Notes under the pieces: model-generated | Databases searched by the model: none | Seen by the model: only the letters and a program-made list of their open reading frames with translations | What the model was told of the DNA's origin: nothing | NCBI GenBank assembly: GCA_964550635.1 | Contig: CAZJZV010000020.1 | Span: 1-26,022, forward strand | DNA from: RGIG4097 sp964550635 | GTDB taxonomy: Bacteria; Bacillota; Clostridia; Christensenellales; CAG-917 | Reading direction: 5' to 3' | Length of the DNA stretch: 26,022 nt | Program-made: the position numbers and the translations under genes | Part shown: positions 1-6,418 of the stretch, piece after piece | Layout: each line of letters starts with the position of its first letter | Numbering within the stretch: position 1 is the stretch's first letter

Positions 1-315
1 ATGCATTCGATGGTTGCAGTGGTCTTACGAGCGTTACTATTCCCAACAGCGTGACTAGCATTGGTAGTTATGCATTCGATGGTTGCAGTGGTCTTACGAG
101 CGTTACTATTCCCAACAGCGTGACAAGTATTGGTTATGGTGCCTTCTCTTATTGCAGTGGACTGACAAGCATAACCATTCCCAACAGCGTGACAAGTATT
201 GGTGAGTATGCCTTCTCTTATTGCAGTGGACTGACGAGCGTTACTATTCCCAACAGCGTGACGGATATTGGCTCGGGTGCCTTCCGTGGCTGCAGTGGAC
301 TGACGAGCGTAACGT
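1..315 (+). repeat. 69-bp coding tandem repeat (23-residue LRR units)
   Basis: Copies begin at 1, 70, 139 and 208, with a partial copy from 277. Copies 1 and 2 are identical over about the first 55 bases. Later copies diverge mainly in the few codons after SIG and around the aromatic-Cys position. Near-identity at DNA level points to recent duplication or gene conversion and makes copy number prone to change. The array continues upstream of the window. Confidence 0.9.
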
Positions 316-464
316 TTGAAGATACGACGACTTGGTATAGAACAAATGATTATGATAATTGGGAAAACAAAACCGGTGGGACGCAGATCGGCGTCACAAA
401 TTCGTCGCAAAATGTAACGTATTTCGTGGATACTTATATTGATTACTATTGGTACAAGCTGTGA
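1..464 (+). CDS. BspA-like leucine-rich-repeat surface protein, C-terminal part (5' end outside window)
   Basis: The reading frame is open from the window edge (first full codon at position 3), so only the C-terminal part is present. It consists of 23-residue repeats of the LRR_5/BspA type with the core CSGLTSVTIPNSVTSIG, about four and a half copies. A non-repeat tail of about 50 residues follows, ending in YYWYKL, a tyrosine- and tryptophan-rich ending that I associate with secreted BspA-like proteins of gut Firmicutes. Such proteins are usually exported and bind host or microbial surfaces; the signal peptide and any anchor would lie upstream. The GTG at 51 inside the repeat is not the real start. 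A hairpin terminator follows, and the gene converges on luxS. The family is clear, but the ligand is unknown. Confidence 0.85.
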   Translation, partial: AFDGCSGLTSVTIPNSVTSIGSYAFDGCSGLTSVTIPNSVTSIGYGAFSYCSGLTSITIPNSVTSIGEYAFSYCSGLTSVTIPNSVTDIGSGAFRGCSGLTSVTFEDTTTWYRTNDYDNWENKTGGTQIGVTNSSQNVTYFVDTYIDYYWYKL

Positions 465-488
465 GTTGAAACAAAGGTGAAAAGAAAT

Positions 489-518
489 AGCCCGACGGTT
501 GTCGGGCTGTTTTTTTTG
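489..518 (+). terminator. Rho-independent terminator of the LRR gene
   Basis: An eight-pair stem, AGCCCGAC/GTCGGGCT, with a GGTT loop is followed by G and a run of T, 25 nt after the stop codon. The opposite strand has only an interrupted T stretch, so use by luxS is less likely. Confidence 0.88.
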
Positions 519-551
519 TGGGGGTTATGGAGATGAATTTTACGTTATCCT

Positions 552-585
552 TCCCAGGAGATTGCCGCGCTACACTCGCAATGAC
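552..585 (-). repeat. Dispersed 34-nt palindromic repeat, copy 1
   Basis: Read on the minus strand, this has the core GTCATTGCGAG, then a variable middle, then GGCAATCTC and GGGA. The inner arms ATTGC and GCAAT can pair. A second copy lies at 13567-13600 on the plus strand, differing at about six positions. This copy starts within 10 nt of the luxS stop. Similar ATTGCGAG...GCAATCTC elements are common in intergenic DNA of many bacteria and resemble non-autonomous REP/MITE-type repeats. Confidence 0.75.
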
Positions 586-593
586 GAAGGGGG

Positions 594-1031
594 TTATTCG
601 GATTTGAGAGTGGTGAGATAAGCGGTGAGTTCGGCTTTGGCGTCGGGGAGATTGTGGGAGCGGTAGTTCCCGCATTCGATCTTCTTTGCGCCGGGGATAT
701 AGTCGAGTTCAAGGCACTTTTCAAGGCACTCGATGGTGATACGTTTGGCTTCTTCCTTGTCGGGAGTGTCGAACAGGAGCAGATAAAATCCCGTCCTGCA
801 ACCCATAGGTCCGAAGTAGACGACTTTATCTTTCACCGCGCTATTTCTCACGACGGTGGCGAACAGGTGTTCGATCGTATGCATGGAAGCGACGTGGAGA
901 TAATCGCCCTTGTTGGGTGCTTTGAATCGTAGGTCGTAGGTGAAAACGTTGCCGTCCACGCGGTCGAGATAGAACCCGGGGGTGAGCACATTGTGGTCGA
1001 TTGCAAAAGACGCTATACGTTCAAGTTTCAT
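594..1031 (-). CDS. luxS: S-ribosylhomocysteine lyase LuxS
   Basis: LuxS cleaves S-ribosylhomocysteine to homocysteine and 4,5-dihydroxy-2,3-pentanedione, the precursor of autoinducer 2. The 145-residue protein has normal length for the family. It carries the metal-binding HTIEH motif (His51, His55) with Cys120 in ECGNYRSH as the third ligand, and the catalytic Cys78 in MGCRTGFY. The start is fixed by AAGGAG a few bases upstream and by an ATGA overlap with the stop of the upstream pfs gene, so the two are translationally coupled and form one operon. Pfs makes the substrate that LuxS uses. The gene faces the LRR gene tail to tail. I see no strong terminator after it; the dispersed repeat begins almost at its stop codon. 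Confidence 0.97.
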   Translation of the reverse strand: MKLERIASFAIDHNVLTPGFYLDRVDGNVFTYDLRFKAPNKGDYLHVASMHTIEHLFATVVRNSAVKDKVVYFGPMGCRTGFYLLLFDTPDKEEAKRITIECLEKCLELDYIPGAKKIECGNYRSHNLPDAKAELTAYLTTLKSE

Positions 1032-1759
1032 TCGTTCTCCTTTTTGACTGGGGGAAGTGGTTTTTCTTTTTTGCCGGTGACGGCGCAGAGTATGGCGGGG
1101 AAGAGCAGGTCGAGACCGACGAGACCTCTTGCGACGACTTCGTCGAATGACACCTGCGCACTCTCATCCGCGGAATCGGATATGACTTTGAGAGAGAAGA
1201 AGGGAATATTGTTTCTTTCGGCGGTCATGGCAATGCCCGCGCACTCCATTTCGCAAATATCCGCTCCTAATTCTTTCAAGCGGAGTTTATCCGAAGAATT
1301 GCCGATGAATTTATCCCCTGATGCGACGGTTACTTCGCGCAAAGGGTGGGGAAGCAGAGATTGGACTTTTTCGATTATCTTCTCGTTTAGGTGGAAGAAG
1401 ATACCGTCCCTGCCATCGTATTGTCCGACGGGTGCGCCGTCCACTTCAGAAGTATCGAATTGGTGGTGCACGACCTTGTTTGCGATGACGACGTCGCCGA
1501 CTCCGAATCCCGACGAGATTGCGCCCACGAAACCAAAGTTCAAAACCGCTTCGATTTCAAAAATATCCACAAGCATTTGTGTGGTGATTGCCGCGCGGAT
1601 TTCGCCGACTCCAGACTGCGCGATATAAATATCGTCGTCATCCGATTGCACGTGATAGACGACCGCGCCCGCTATGCGACCTTCGTCTACGATTTTACCG
1701 AATTTGGTGTAGATGGGCAGAGTTTCCTGCGCCATTGCAGTGACTATTCCTATTCTCAT
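1028..1759 (-). CDS. pfs: 5'-methylthioadenosine/S-adenosylhomocysteine nucleosidase
   Basis: This is a PNP/UDP-phosphorylase superfamily nucleosidase of 243 residues. It removes adenine from S-adenosylhomocysteine and methylthioadenosine in the cytoplasm. Family features visible are the N-terminal GIVTAMAQE with the catalytic-type Glu12, the ribose-binding EMECAGIA segment, and SDSAD with the catalytic Asp near residue 195. Its tail is charged (KKEKPLPPVKKENE) and longer than in many homologues. The frame is open upstream to 1804, but ATG at 1759 is preferred because GGAGG lies 5 nt before it and the protein then begins MRIGIV. It overlaps luxS by four bases (ATGA), which supports a role upstream of LuxS in methyl recycling. 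Another nucleoside phosphorylase is possible on sequence alone, but the context argues against it. Confidence 0.87.
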   Translation of the reverse strand: MRIGIVTAMAQETLPIYTKFGKIVDEGRIAGAVVYHVQSDDDDIYIAQSGVGEIRAAITTQMLVDIFEIEAVLNFGFVGAISSGFGVGDVVIANKVVHHQFDTSEVDGAPVGQYDGRDGIFFHLNEKIIEKVQSLLPHPLREVTVASGDKFIGNSSDKLRLKELGADICEMECAGIAMTAERNNIPFFSLKVISDSADESAQVSFDEVVARGLVGLDLLFPAILCAVTGKKEKPLPPVKKENE

Positions 1760-1775
1760 ATTAGCCTCCGATGAG

Positions 1776-1804
1776 ATTATAGCACATACCGCACGTGATT
1801 TCAA
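1776..1804 (-). promoter_or_regulatory. Promoter of pfs-luxS
   Basis: On the minus strand, TTGAAA (1804-1799), a 17-nt spacer and a perfect TATAAT (1781-1776) precede the GGAGG site. Transcription would begin near 1769, giving a leader of only about 10 nt that starts at the ribosome site. The inverted pair CCGCA/TGCGG (1789-1793 and 1805-1809) brackets the -35 box and could be an operator. Confidence 0.75.
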
Positions 1805-1861
1805 TGCGGATATACGACAGAATTTTATTTTTTAATCTATAAGTTGCCAAAAGTATTTTTC

Positions 1862-1890
1862 TTGCAAATCGCGCGCGTTAATGCTAATAT
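1862..1890 (+). promoter_or_regulatory. Promoter of MFS-rsmG, placed for a leaderless start
   Basis: TTGCAA (1862-1867), a 17-nt spacer and TAATAT (1885-1890) end only 6 nt before the ATG at 1897. No Shine-Dalgarno sequence is present between them. The -10 matches consensus at four of six positions, so the call rests partly on the same arrangement at parA, dnaA and recF. Confidence 0.5.
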
Positions 1891-1896
1891 ATCCCT

Positions 1897-3405
1897 ATGA
1901 AATTCAATTATAAACGCACTATACTTTGTTCACTTGCATTCGGTTGGATCGCGCTCTTCTGGGGCTCGTACGATATGTTTATGCAGGAAATCGACTATGA
2001 CGTCTTCGGGTTGAGTTCGACTTTGCACGGAGTCATACTCGCTATGGACAACGTTTTCGGACTTCTTTTGTTGCCCCTATTCGGCAAACTCAGCGACAAA
2101 CACGCGGTAGGCAGATTCGGCAGAAGAAAACCTTTCGTCGTCATAGGCACTATCACGGAAATGATAGGGTTTGCGGGAGTGTGCGTTTTTGCGTCTCTCG
2201 GCAAGGACTTTTTCGCACCTTTCATCGTGTGCTTGATGATTACCCTTGCAAGTATGGCGGCATACCGCTCGCCTGCGCTCGCTCTCGTGCCCGACGTCAA
2301 TCCCGACAAATTCCGCTCGAAAGCAAACGCTATATCCAATATCGTATCCGTCGTGACGACGGTCATTGCACTACTTTACTTCCTGCTCCTCATGCCCACC
2401 GAAAAGAATAATATCCACGGCTACTACGCATACGGCGGAGCAATGTTACTCACCACTCTCGTGCTTATGGTGTGGTTTATAATTGCGGTCAAAGAACCTA
2501 AATTCCTTGACGACGTGCAATTAGAGATTGAGCAAGAAACGGCACTTAATCAGTCTGAAAACGAAGATAAAGCGGTTGTTTTAGATGAAAACACCGAAAA
2601 TGAAAGTGCAGAAATCATCACCGCGGATAGCACGGAAATCGCGGCGGACGTAGAAACAAGGGGTATCGGTTCAACCCCCGACGTCGATACGAGCGACTCC
2701 CTTCTTCATCTTCCTAATATCGACGATACGGCGTACGAACACAGTATGCTCGTGCCGACAAAAGAGAAACTTAAAGCGTTCAGAGACAATAGGTTTTTCA
2801 AGCGCGCTTGCATTCTCGGAATAGTATTTTGCTTCTATATGGCGTACAACGCGCTCACAACAAACTTCATGAAATATTCGGAGTACGTCTTGAATTTCAG
2901 TCAACCCATTATCCCCCTTATTCTCGCGCAAGCGGGTGCTATGGTTGCCTTTCCTTTCGCAAGTTGGCTCGCTAAAAAAATCGGCAGAAGAAATACCATT
3001 CTCATCGGATTTATCGTTATGGTCGCGGGGTTTGCGGCGTCATTCCCGTTCACGGAGCCTCATCCCGTGCTATACGTTTTGTTCCTTGTGCTTGGCGTGA
3101 GTTTCGGACTTGCTATGGTCAATATCTACCCCTTCTTCCTTGAAAGTACGGCGGAGGAGGCTATCGGAAAAGATACCGGCGTTTTCTCGGTGTCTATGAC
3201 TTTCGCTATGGTCGTAACCCCCATTCTATCGGGTGTGCTTATCGACAACACAGGCTCTCTCTTCGGCGGTTATGAAAACGCAGGGTTCAGAGTTTTGTTC
3301 CCATACTGTATGTTGTTCTTGGTCATCGCAGTCGTGTTGACCGCCCTAATCAAATCGCCTAATAAATTGATTTTCAAACGTAATAAAGCGGATAAGGAAG
3401 TGTAG
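1897..3405 (+). CDS. MFS transporter, probably sugar:cation symporter type
   Basis: This is an integral membrane protein of 502 residues with about twelve hydrophobic segments, six on each side of a long hydrophilic loop at roughly residues 205-295. The loop after TM2 carries the MFS signature GKLSDK followed by GRFGRRKPFVVIG, as in glycoside-pentoside-hexuronide and SLC45-like sugar symporters. The corresponding C-half motif is ASWLAKKIGRRNT. The central loop is unusually long and acidic, rich in Glu, Asp, Asn and Ser, and probably cytoplasmic. The gene is followed after one base by rsmG, so the two are co-transcribed. The substrate cannot be read from sequence. The alpha-glucosidase at 22864-24531 makes an oligosaccharide plausible but does not prove it. 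ATG 1897 lacks a ribosome site, which fits a leaderless message. Confidence 0.82.
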   Translation: MKFNYKRTILCSLAFGWIALFWGSYDMFMQEIDYDVFGLSSTLHGVILAMDNVFGLLLLPLFGKLSDKHAVGRFGRRKPFVVIGTITEMIGFAGVCVFASLGKDFFAPFIVCLMITLASMAAYRSPALALVPDVNPDKFRSKANAISNIVSVVTTVIALLYFLLLMPTEKNNIHGYYAYGGAMLLTTLVLMVWFIIAVKEPKFLDDVQLEIEQETALNQSENEDKAVVLDENTENESAEIITADSTEIAADVETRGIGSTPDVDTSDSLLHLPNIDDTAYEHSMLVPTKEKLKAFRDNRFFKRACILGIVFCFYMAYNALTTNFMKYSEYVLNFSQPIIPLILAQAGAMVAFPFASWLAKKIGRRNTILIGFIVMVAGFAASFPFTEPHPVLYVLFLVLGVSFGLAMVNIYPFFLESTAEEAIGKDTGVFSVSMTFAMVVTPILSGVLIDNTGSLFGGYENAGFRVLFPYCMLFLVIAVVLTALIKSPNKLIFKRNKADKEV

Positions 3406-3406
3406 T

Positions 3407-4105
3407 ATGTCTATAAACAGAGATTTTTTGACCGCCGAAACAAAAAGATTATTCGGCATTGATTTGTCTGAAAAATGCGTGGATAATCTCGAAGCGTATT
3501 ACGACGCGGTGGTTGAAGCCAACAAGGAATTTAACCTGACAAGCATAATAAAAAAAGATGAATTCACCGAAAAGCATTTGATTGATTCACTTGCAGGTGT
3601 GAAGTTTATCCCCGAAAACGCAAACGTTATCGACGTTGGCGCAGGCGGTGGATTTCCGTCTTTTCCTATCGCGTCATCTCGTCCCGACGTGAACGTGCTT
3701 GCGCTCGATTCCACCGCAAAAAAGATGAATTTCGTATCTTCCGCCGCGTTTACAATCGGTGTAAAAAACTTGAAAACAACGGCGGGTAGAGCGGAAGAAA
3801 GCAGAAAGTTGTTTTCATCTTTCGACATTGCGGTCGCACGCGCGGTGTCGGCACTTCCTATCCTTCTTGAAATCTGCTCACCCCTTGTCAAAGTTGGTGG
3901 TAAAGTGATTGCCTACAAAACGGATGAAAGCGAATTAAACGGCATTGAAACCGCTTTGACTGCACTGAATTTGAAACACGTTGAAACCTTTTCTTTTAAT
4001 CTACCGAGTGGTGATAGGCGCGCAATATTAGTTTTTGAAAAGACCGCTCCGACTCCTGAAAAATATCCCCGCCAATACGGCGCGATAAAGAAAAAACCGC
4101 TTTGA
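3407..4105 (+). CDS. rsmG: 16S rRNA (guanine527-N7)-methyltransferase RsmG/GidB
   Basis: RsmG transfers methyl from S-adenosylmethionine to N7 of G527 in 16S rRNA. The 232-residue protein shows the family features in order: NLTSI near residue 43, KHLIDSL near residue 57, the SAM-binding loop VIDVGAGGGFP at residues 74-84, the ARAV segment, and the C-terminal YPRQYGAIKKKPL. It starts one base after the MFS stop, with AAGGAAG inside the end of that gene as ribosome site. Adjacency to parA-parB is the classic arrangement near bacterial origins, although here the genes run in the same direction as dnaN and dnaA. A terminator hairpin begins within its last codons. Confidence 0.95.
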   Translation: MSINRDFLTAETKRLFGIDLSEKCVDNLEAYYDAVVEANKEFNLTSIIKKDEFTEKHLIDSLAGVKFIPENANVIDVGAGGGFPSFPIASSRPDVNVLALDSTAKKMNFVSSAAFTIGVKNLKTTAGRAEESRKLFSSFDIAVARAVSALPILLEICSPLVKVGGKVIAYKTDESELNGIETALTALNLKHVETFSFNLPSGDRRAILVFEKTAPTPEKYPRQYGAIKKKPL

Positions 4106-4127
4106 AACATAAGTGGTTTTTATTTTT
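4092..4127 (+). terminator. Terminator of MFS-rsmG, overlapping the rsmG stop
   Basis: AAAACCGCTT (4093-4102) pairs with AAGTGGTTTT (4111-4120), including one G-T position that would be a G-U wobble in RNA. A T-rich tail follows. The stem starts inside the rsmG coding sequence, and the tail runs directly into the first hairpin of the array. Confidence 0.75.
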
Positions 4128-4360
4128 GCGCAAGCAAAATAAAATTTGCCGATATGCAAATATCACTGCGCAGCAATCTCACTGAAGTCGCAAGACTTCA
4201 ATATCACTCTTTCAAAGCAAAGAATATCACTGTGAAACAATATCACTTTGCGCAAGCAAAATCTCACTTGCCGTCAGGCAAATATCACTACGCAGTAATC
4301 TCACTGAAGTCGCAAGACTTCAATCTCACTTTCTCGTAGAGAAAATCCAACTGCGTAGCA
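4124..4360 (+). repeat. Array of 12 mini-hairpins with a 7-nt ATATCAC-type spacer
   Basis: Short inverted repeats occur at 4124-4139, 4145-4160, 4167-4175, 4183-4200, 4208-4223, 4231-4239, 4247-4260, 4268-4281, 4289-4297, 4305-4322, 4330-4344 and 4352-4360. From 4161 on they are separated by ATATCAC or ATCTCAC, once ATCCAAC. Stems of 3-7 pairs differ in sequence but nearly always start with T and end with A. Ten of the twelve loops read GNA or GNNA (GCA, GTA, GAA, GCAA, GTCA), and nine of those ten are closed by C-G. There is no fixed-length repeat/spacer pattern, so this is not CRISPR. Function is unknown. The small open frame at 4154-4339 is an artefact of the repeat. Confidence 0.88.
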
Positions 4361-4437
4361 ATCTATCTTTTTCCGCTTTTTTCTTCAAAATACGCTAAAA
4401 TTATAAAATTTTATGTGAAACAATCTTGTGAAACCTA

Positions 4438-4466
4438 TTGCAGTTTTTTCTTATTTATGTTATCTT
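4438..4466 (+). promoter_or_regulatory. Promoter of parA-parB, placed for a leaderless start
   Basis: TTGCAG (4438-4443), a 17-nt spacer and TATCTT (4461-4466) lie 6 nt before the ATG at 4473. No Shine-Dalgarno site is visible. Two GTGAAAC motifs just upstream (4415-4433) resemble parS half-sites. Confidence 0.45.
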
Positions 4467-4472
4467 TAATAT

Positions 4473-5240
4473 ATGGTAAATATAATATCTTTCGCAAATC
4501 AGAAAGGCGGGGTAGGTAAGACTACGACCTGTGTAAACCTATCCGCCTGTCTTGCAGATAAAGGCAAAAAAATTTTAATAGTGGACGCAGACCCTCAAGG
4601 CAACGCGACGTCGAGCCTTGGTTTTTTCGAGAAAAACGACAAGAAGTCACTCTATGAAGTGCTTTGCGGAAACTTGGAAATAACCGACGCAATCAAAGAT
4701 ACGGAAATTGAAAACTTGAAGATTTTGACGTCGTCTGTTGATTTGGCGGGGGCGGAAATCGAGCTTGCGCAAGTCCTTATCGGACGAGAAAGAGTGCTTG
4801 AAGAAAAACTCGAAAACATCAAAGACGACTATGATTATATCATGATAGATTGTCCGCCGTCTTTGGGACTTTTGACGGTCAACGCGCTCACCGCGTCAAC
4901 AGGTGTGATACTCCCGATACAGTGTGAATATTTTGCACTTGAAGGGTTGTCGCAGATGATGAACACGATAAAACTCGTGAAGAAATTTTTGAATGCGGGG
5001 TTATCTGTTGAAGGTGTTGTGCTGACTCTATACGACGGCAGAAGCAAACTTTCAAAAGGTGTGCAAGAAGAAATCGCGAAGTTCTTTGGAGATAAAGTTT
5101 TCGACACGAAAATCAGAAGAAACGTGCGACTTGCAGAAGCACCAAGCTACGGCAAACCTATCGTATTATATGAAAAAAAATGTGCGGGCGCGGTTGATTA
5201 TATCGCACTTGCAAATGAGATAGAAAATAAAATCAAATAA
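4473..5240 (+). CDS. parA: Chromosome-partitioning ATPase ParA/Soj
   Basis: This ParA-type P-loop ATPase has 255 residues, normal for chromosomal Soj without an N-terminal DNA-binding extension. The deviant Walker A KGGVGKTT lies at residues 11-18, with the signature lysine in KGG. The DADPQGN segment lies at 38-44, and IMIDCPPSLGLL provides the Walker B region. ATP-bound dimers bind DNA non-specifically and move ParB-parS complexes; in sporulating Firmicutes Soj also modulates DnaA. ParB follows after 65 bases with its own ribosome site, presumably in the same transcript. No ribosome site precedes ATG 4473; see the promoter entry. A weak inverted repeat, AAGTTTA/TAAACTT, lies in the parA-parB gap (5250-5256 and 5276-5282). 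Confidence 0.95.
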   Translation: MVNIISFANQKGGVGKTTTCVNLSACLADKGKKILIVDADPQGNATSSLGFFEKNDKKSLYEVLCGNLEITDAIKDTEIENLKILTSSVDLAGAEIELAQVLIGRERVLEEKLENIKDDYDYIMIDCPPSLGLLTVNALTASTGVILPIQCEYFALEGLSQMMNTIKLVKKFLNAGLSVEGVVLTLYDGRSKLSKGVQEEIAKFFGDKVFDTKIRRNVRLAEAPSYGKPIVLYEKKCAGAVDYIALANEIENKIK

Positions 5241-5305
5241 CCTAAACAAAAGTTTATGTGATGAATTTTGATATGTAAACTTGCGTTTTTGATAGGAGAA
5301 TGATT

Positions 5306-6208
5306 ATGGCAACTACAAAAGGCGGTCTTGGCGGAAAGGGTATTTCGGCACTGTTTCAAGACAACAAAGAAAACGTGAAAGTTGATCTTGAAGGCGCGGC
5401 GGCAATTGAAGTTGATATTACTTTGATTGATAGAAACCCCGATCAACCGAGAAAAAAATTCGACGATAGCGCACTCAAAGAAATGGCTAAATCGGTGGAA
5501 ACCTACGGTGTTTTGCAACCCCTTCTCGTGAAGAAAATCGAGGGTGAGCAAACAAGATATATGATCATTGCAGGCGAACGTCGTTTTAGAGCAGCTTATA
5601 TGGCGGGACTCAAAAAAGTGCCTGTCATCGTCAAGGATCTGACCGACCAACAAATCCAAGAAATTTCACTAATTGAAAACTTGCACCGTATGGATTTGAA
5701 TGCAATCGAAGCGGCGGAAGGTATGCGCGAACTTATGGAAGGTTACGGTCTCACCCAAGAAGACGTTGCGGAAAGAATCGGTAAATCCCGTCCTTACGTC
5801 ACAAACACTCTCCGTCTTCTCCAACTTCCCGACGAAGTAACCGAAATGGTAAGAAACGGTGAACTTTCTCCGGGACACGCGCGCACATTGATTTCTATTG
5901 ATGACAAAGAATATCTCATCACTCTTGCAAAACAAGCGTGCGATAATAAACTCACCGTCCGCGAACTTGAAACGAAAGTACGTCTTTATTTCACGAGAAA
6001 GGAAATTCAGAAAGGACCGAGAAAGAAAGAACCGCTTTCCCTTGAACTTAAAGAGTTTGTCGGTGATATGAAACGCATCTTCGCAACGAAAGTAAAAATC
6101 GTCGGAAATTCAACGAAGGGTAGAATTTATATCGACTACTTCAACAAGGACGATCTCGAGAGAATCCACGACGTGATTCAGATACTCAAATACAACGACA
6201 AACTTTGA
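5306..6208 (+). CDS. parB: Chromosome-partitioning protein ParB/Spo0J
   Basis: ParB binds parS, spreads as a CTP-dependent clamp and works with ParA in origin segregation. Recognisable parts are the N-terminal GGLGGKGISALF, the NPDQPRKKF motif that opens the ParB/Srx domain, GERRFRAA of the CTP-binding site, the ENLHRMDLN segment, the helix-turn-helix around TQEDVAERIGKSRPYVTN, LSPGHARTL, and a C-terminal dimerisation region. ATG 5306 (300 residues) is chosen over ATG 5300 because GGAG at 5295-5298 is only one base from the earlier codon and 7 nt from the later one. Noc is a paralogue, but the adjacent parA favours ParB. A weak parS-like site, TATTTCACGAGAAAGG (5987-6002), lies inside the gene and matches 12 of 16 consensus bases. 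Confidence 0.93.
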   Translation: MATTKGGLGGKGISALFQDNKENVKVDLEGAAAIEVDITLIDRNPDQPRKKFDDSALKEMAKSVETYGVLQPLLVKKIEGEQTRYMIIAGERRFRAAYMAGLKKVPVIVKDLTDQQIQEISLIENLHRMDLNAIEAAEGMRELMEGYGLTQEDVAERIGKSRPYVTNTLRLLQLPDEVTEMVRNGELSPGHARTLISIDDKEYLITLAKQACDNKLTVRELETKVRLYFTRKEIQKGPRKKEPLSLELKEFVGDMKRIFATKVKIVGNSTKGRIYIDYFNKDDLERIHDVIQILKYNDKL

Positions 6209-6418
6209 TGTGGATAAAACGGCGGAAATGTTGATTAATTATTAATTTTATCCACCGTTTGATAACATAAGTAGCAAAACAAAAAAACAAATATCTTGTA
6301 TAAATCAAGATTAAATATCACAATAAGTTGTGTTACGAGAGATTTTTCCACTTGTCAACACTCATTATATATGATATTATTATTAAAAATAATAAACAAT
6401 TAATAAATAGGCGCGAAT
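6209..6418. other. Candidate oriC / DnaA-box region between parB and dnaN
   Basis: A perfect DnaA box TTATCCACA lies on the minus strand at 6209-6217, TTATCCACC (one mismatch) at 6248-6256 on the plus strand, and TTTTCCACT at 6344-6352. The first two face each other as a 10-bp inverted repeat, GTGGATAAAA/TTTTATCCAC, around an AT-rich segment. Downstream, 6361-6410 is almost pure A/T with TATTATTATT-like triplets, as expected of an unwinding element. Box number is modest compared with well-studied origins, so this is a candidate only. Confidence 0.5.
6352..6380 (+). promoter_or_regulatory. Promoter of dnaN
   Basis: TTGTCA (6352-6357), a 17-nt spacer and TATTAT (6375-6380) would give a leader of about 30 nt before ATG 6419. 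The -35 abuts the DnaA-box-like TTTTCCACT, so DnaA binding could affect transcription. Confidence 0.55.

Noticed and set aside
4154..4339. 61-codon open frame in the hairpin array
   Set aside because: Its sequence is just the translation of the ATATCAC spacers and hairpin stems, with no ribosome site.
4124..4360. CRISPR array
   Set aside because: The conserved unit is 7 nt, the elements between are self-complementary and of varying length, and no cas gene is present.
5300..5305. Earlier ATG for parB
   Set aside because: The ribosome site GGAG is only one base away, so ATG 5306 has the right spacing.
5987..6002. parS site inside parB
   Set aside because: Only 12 of 16 consensus bases match and the palindrome is broken, so it is kept as a weak note and not called as a feature.
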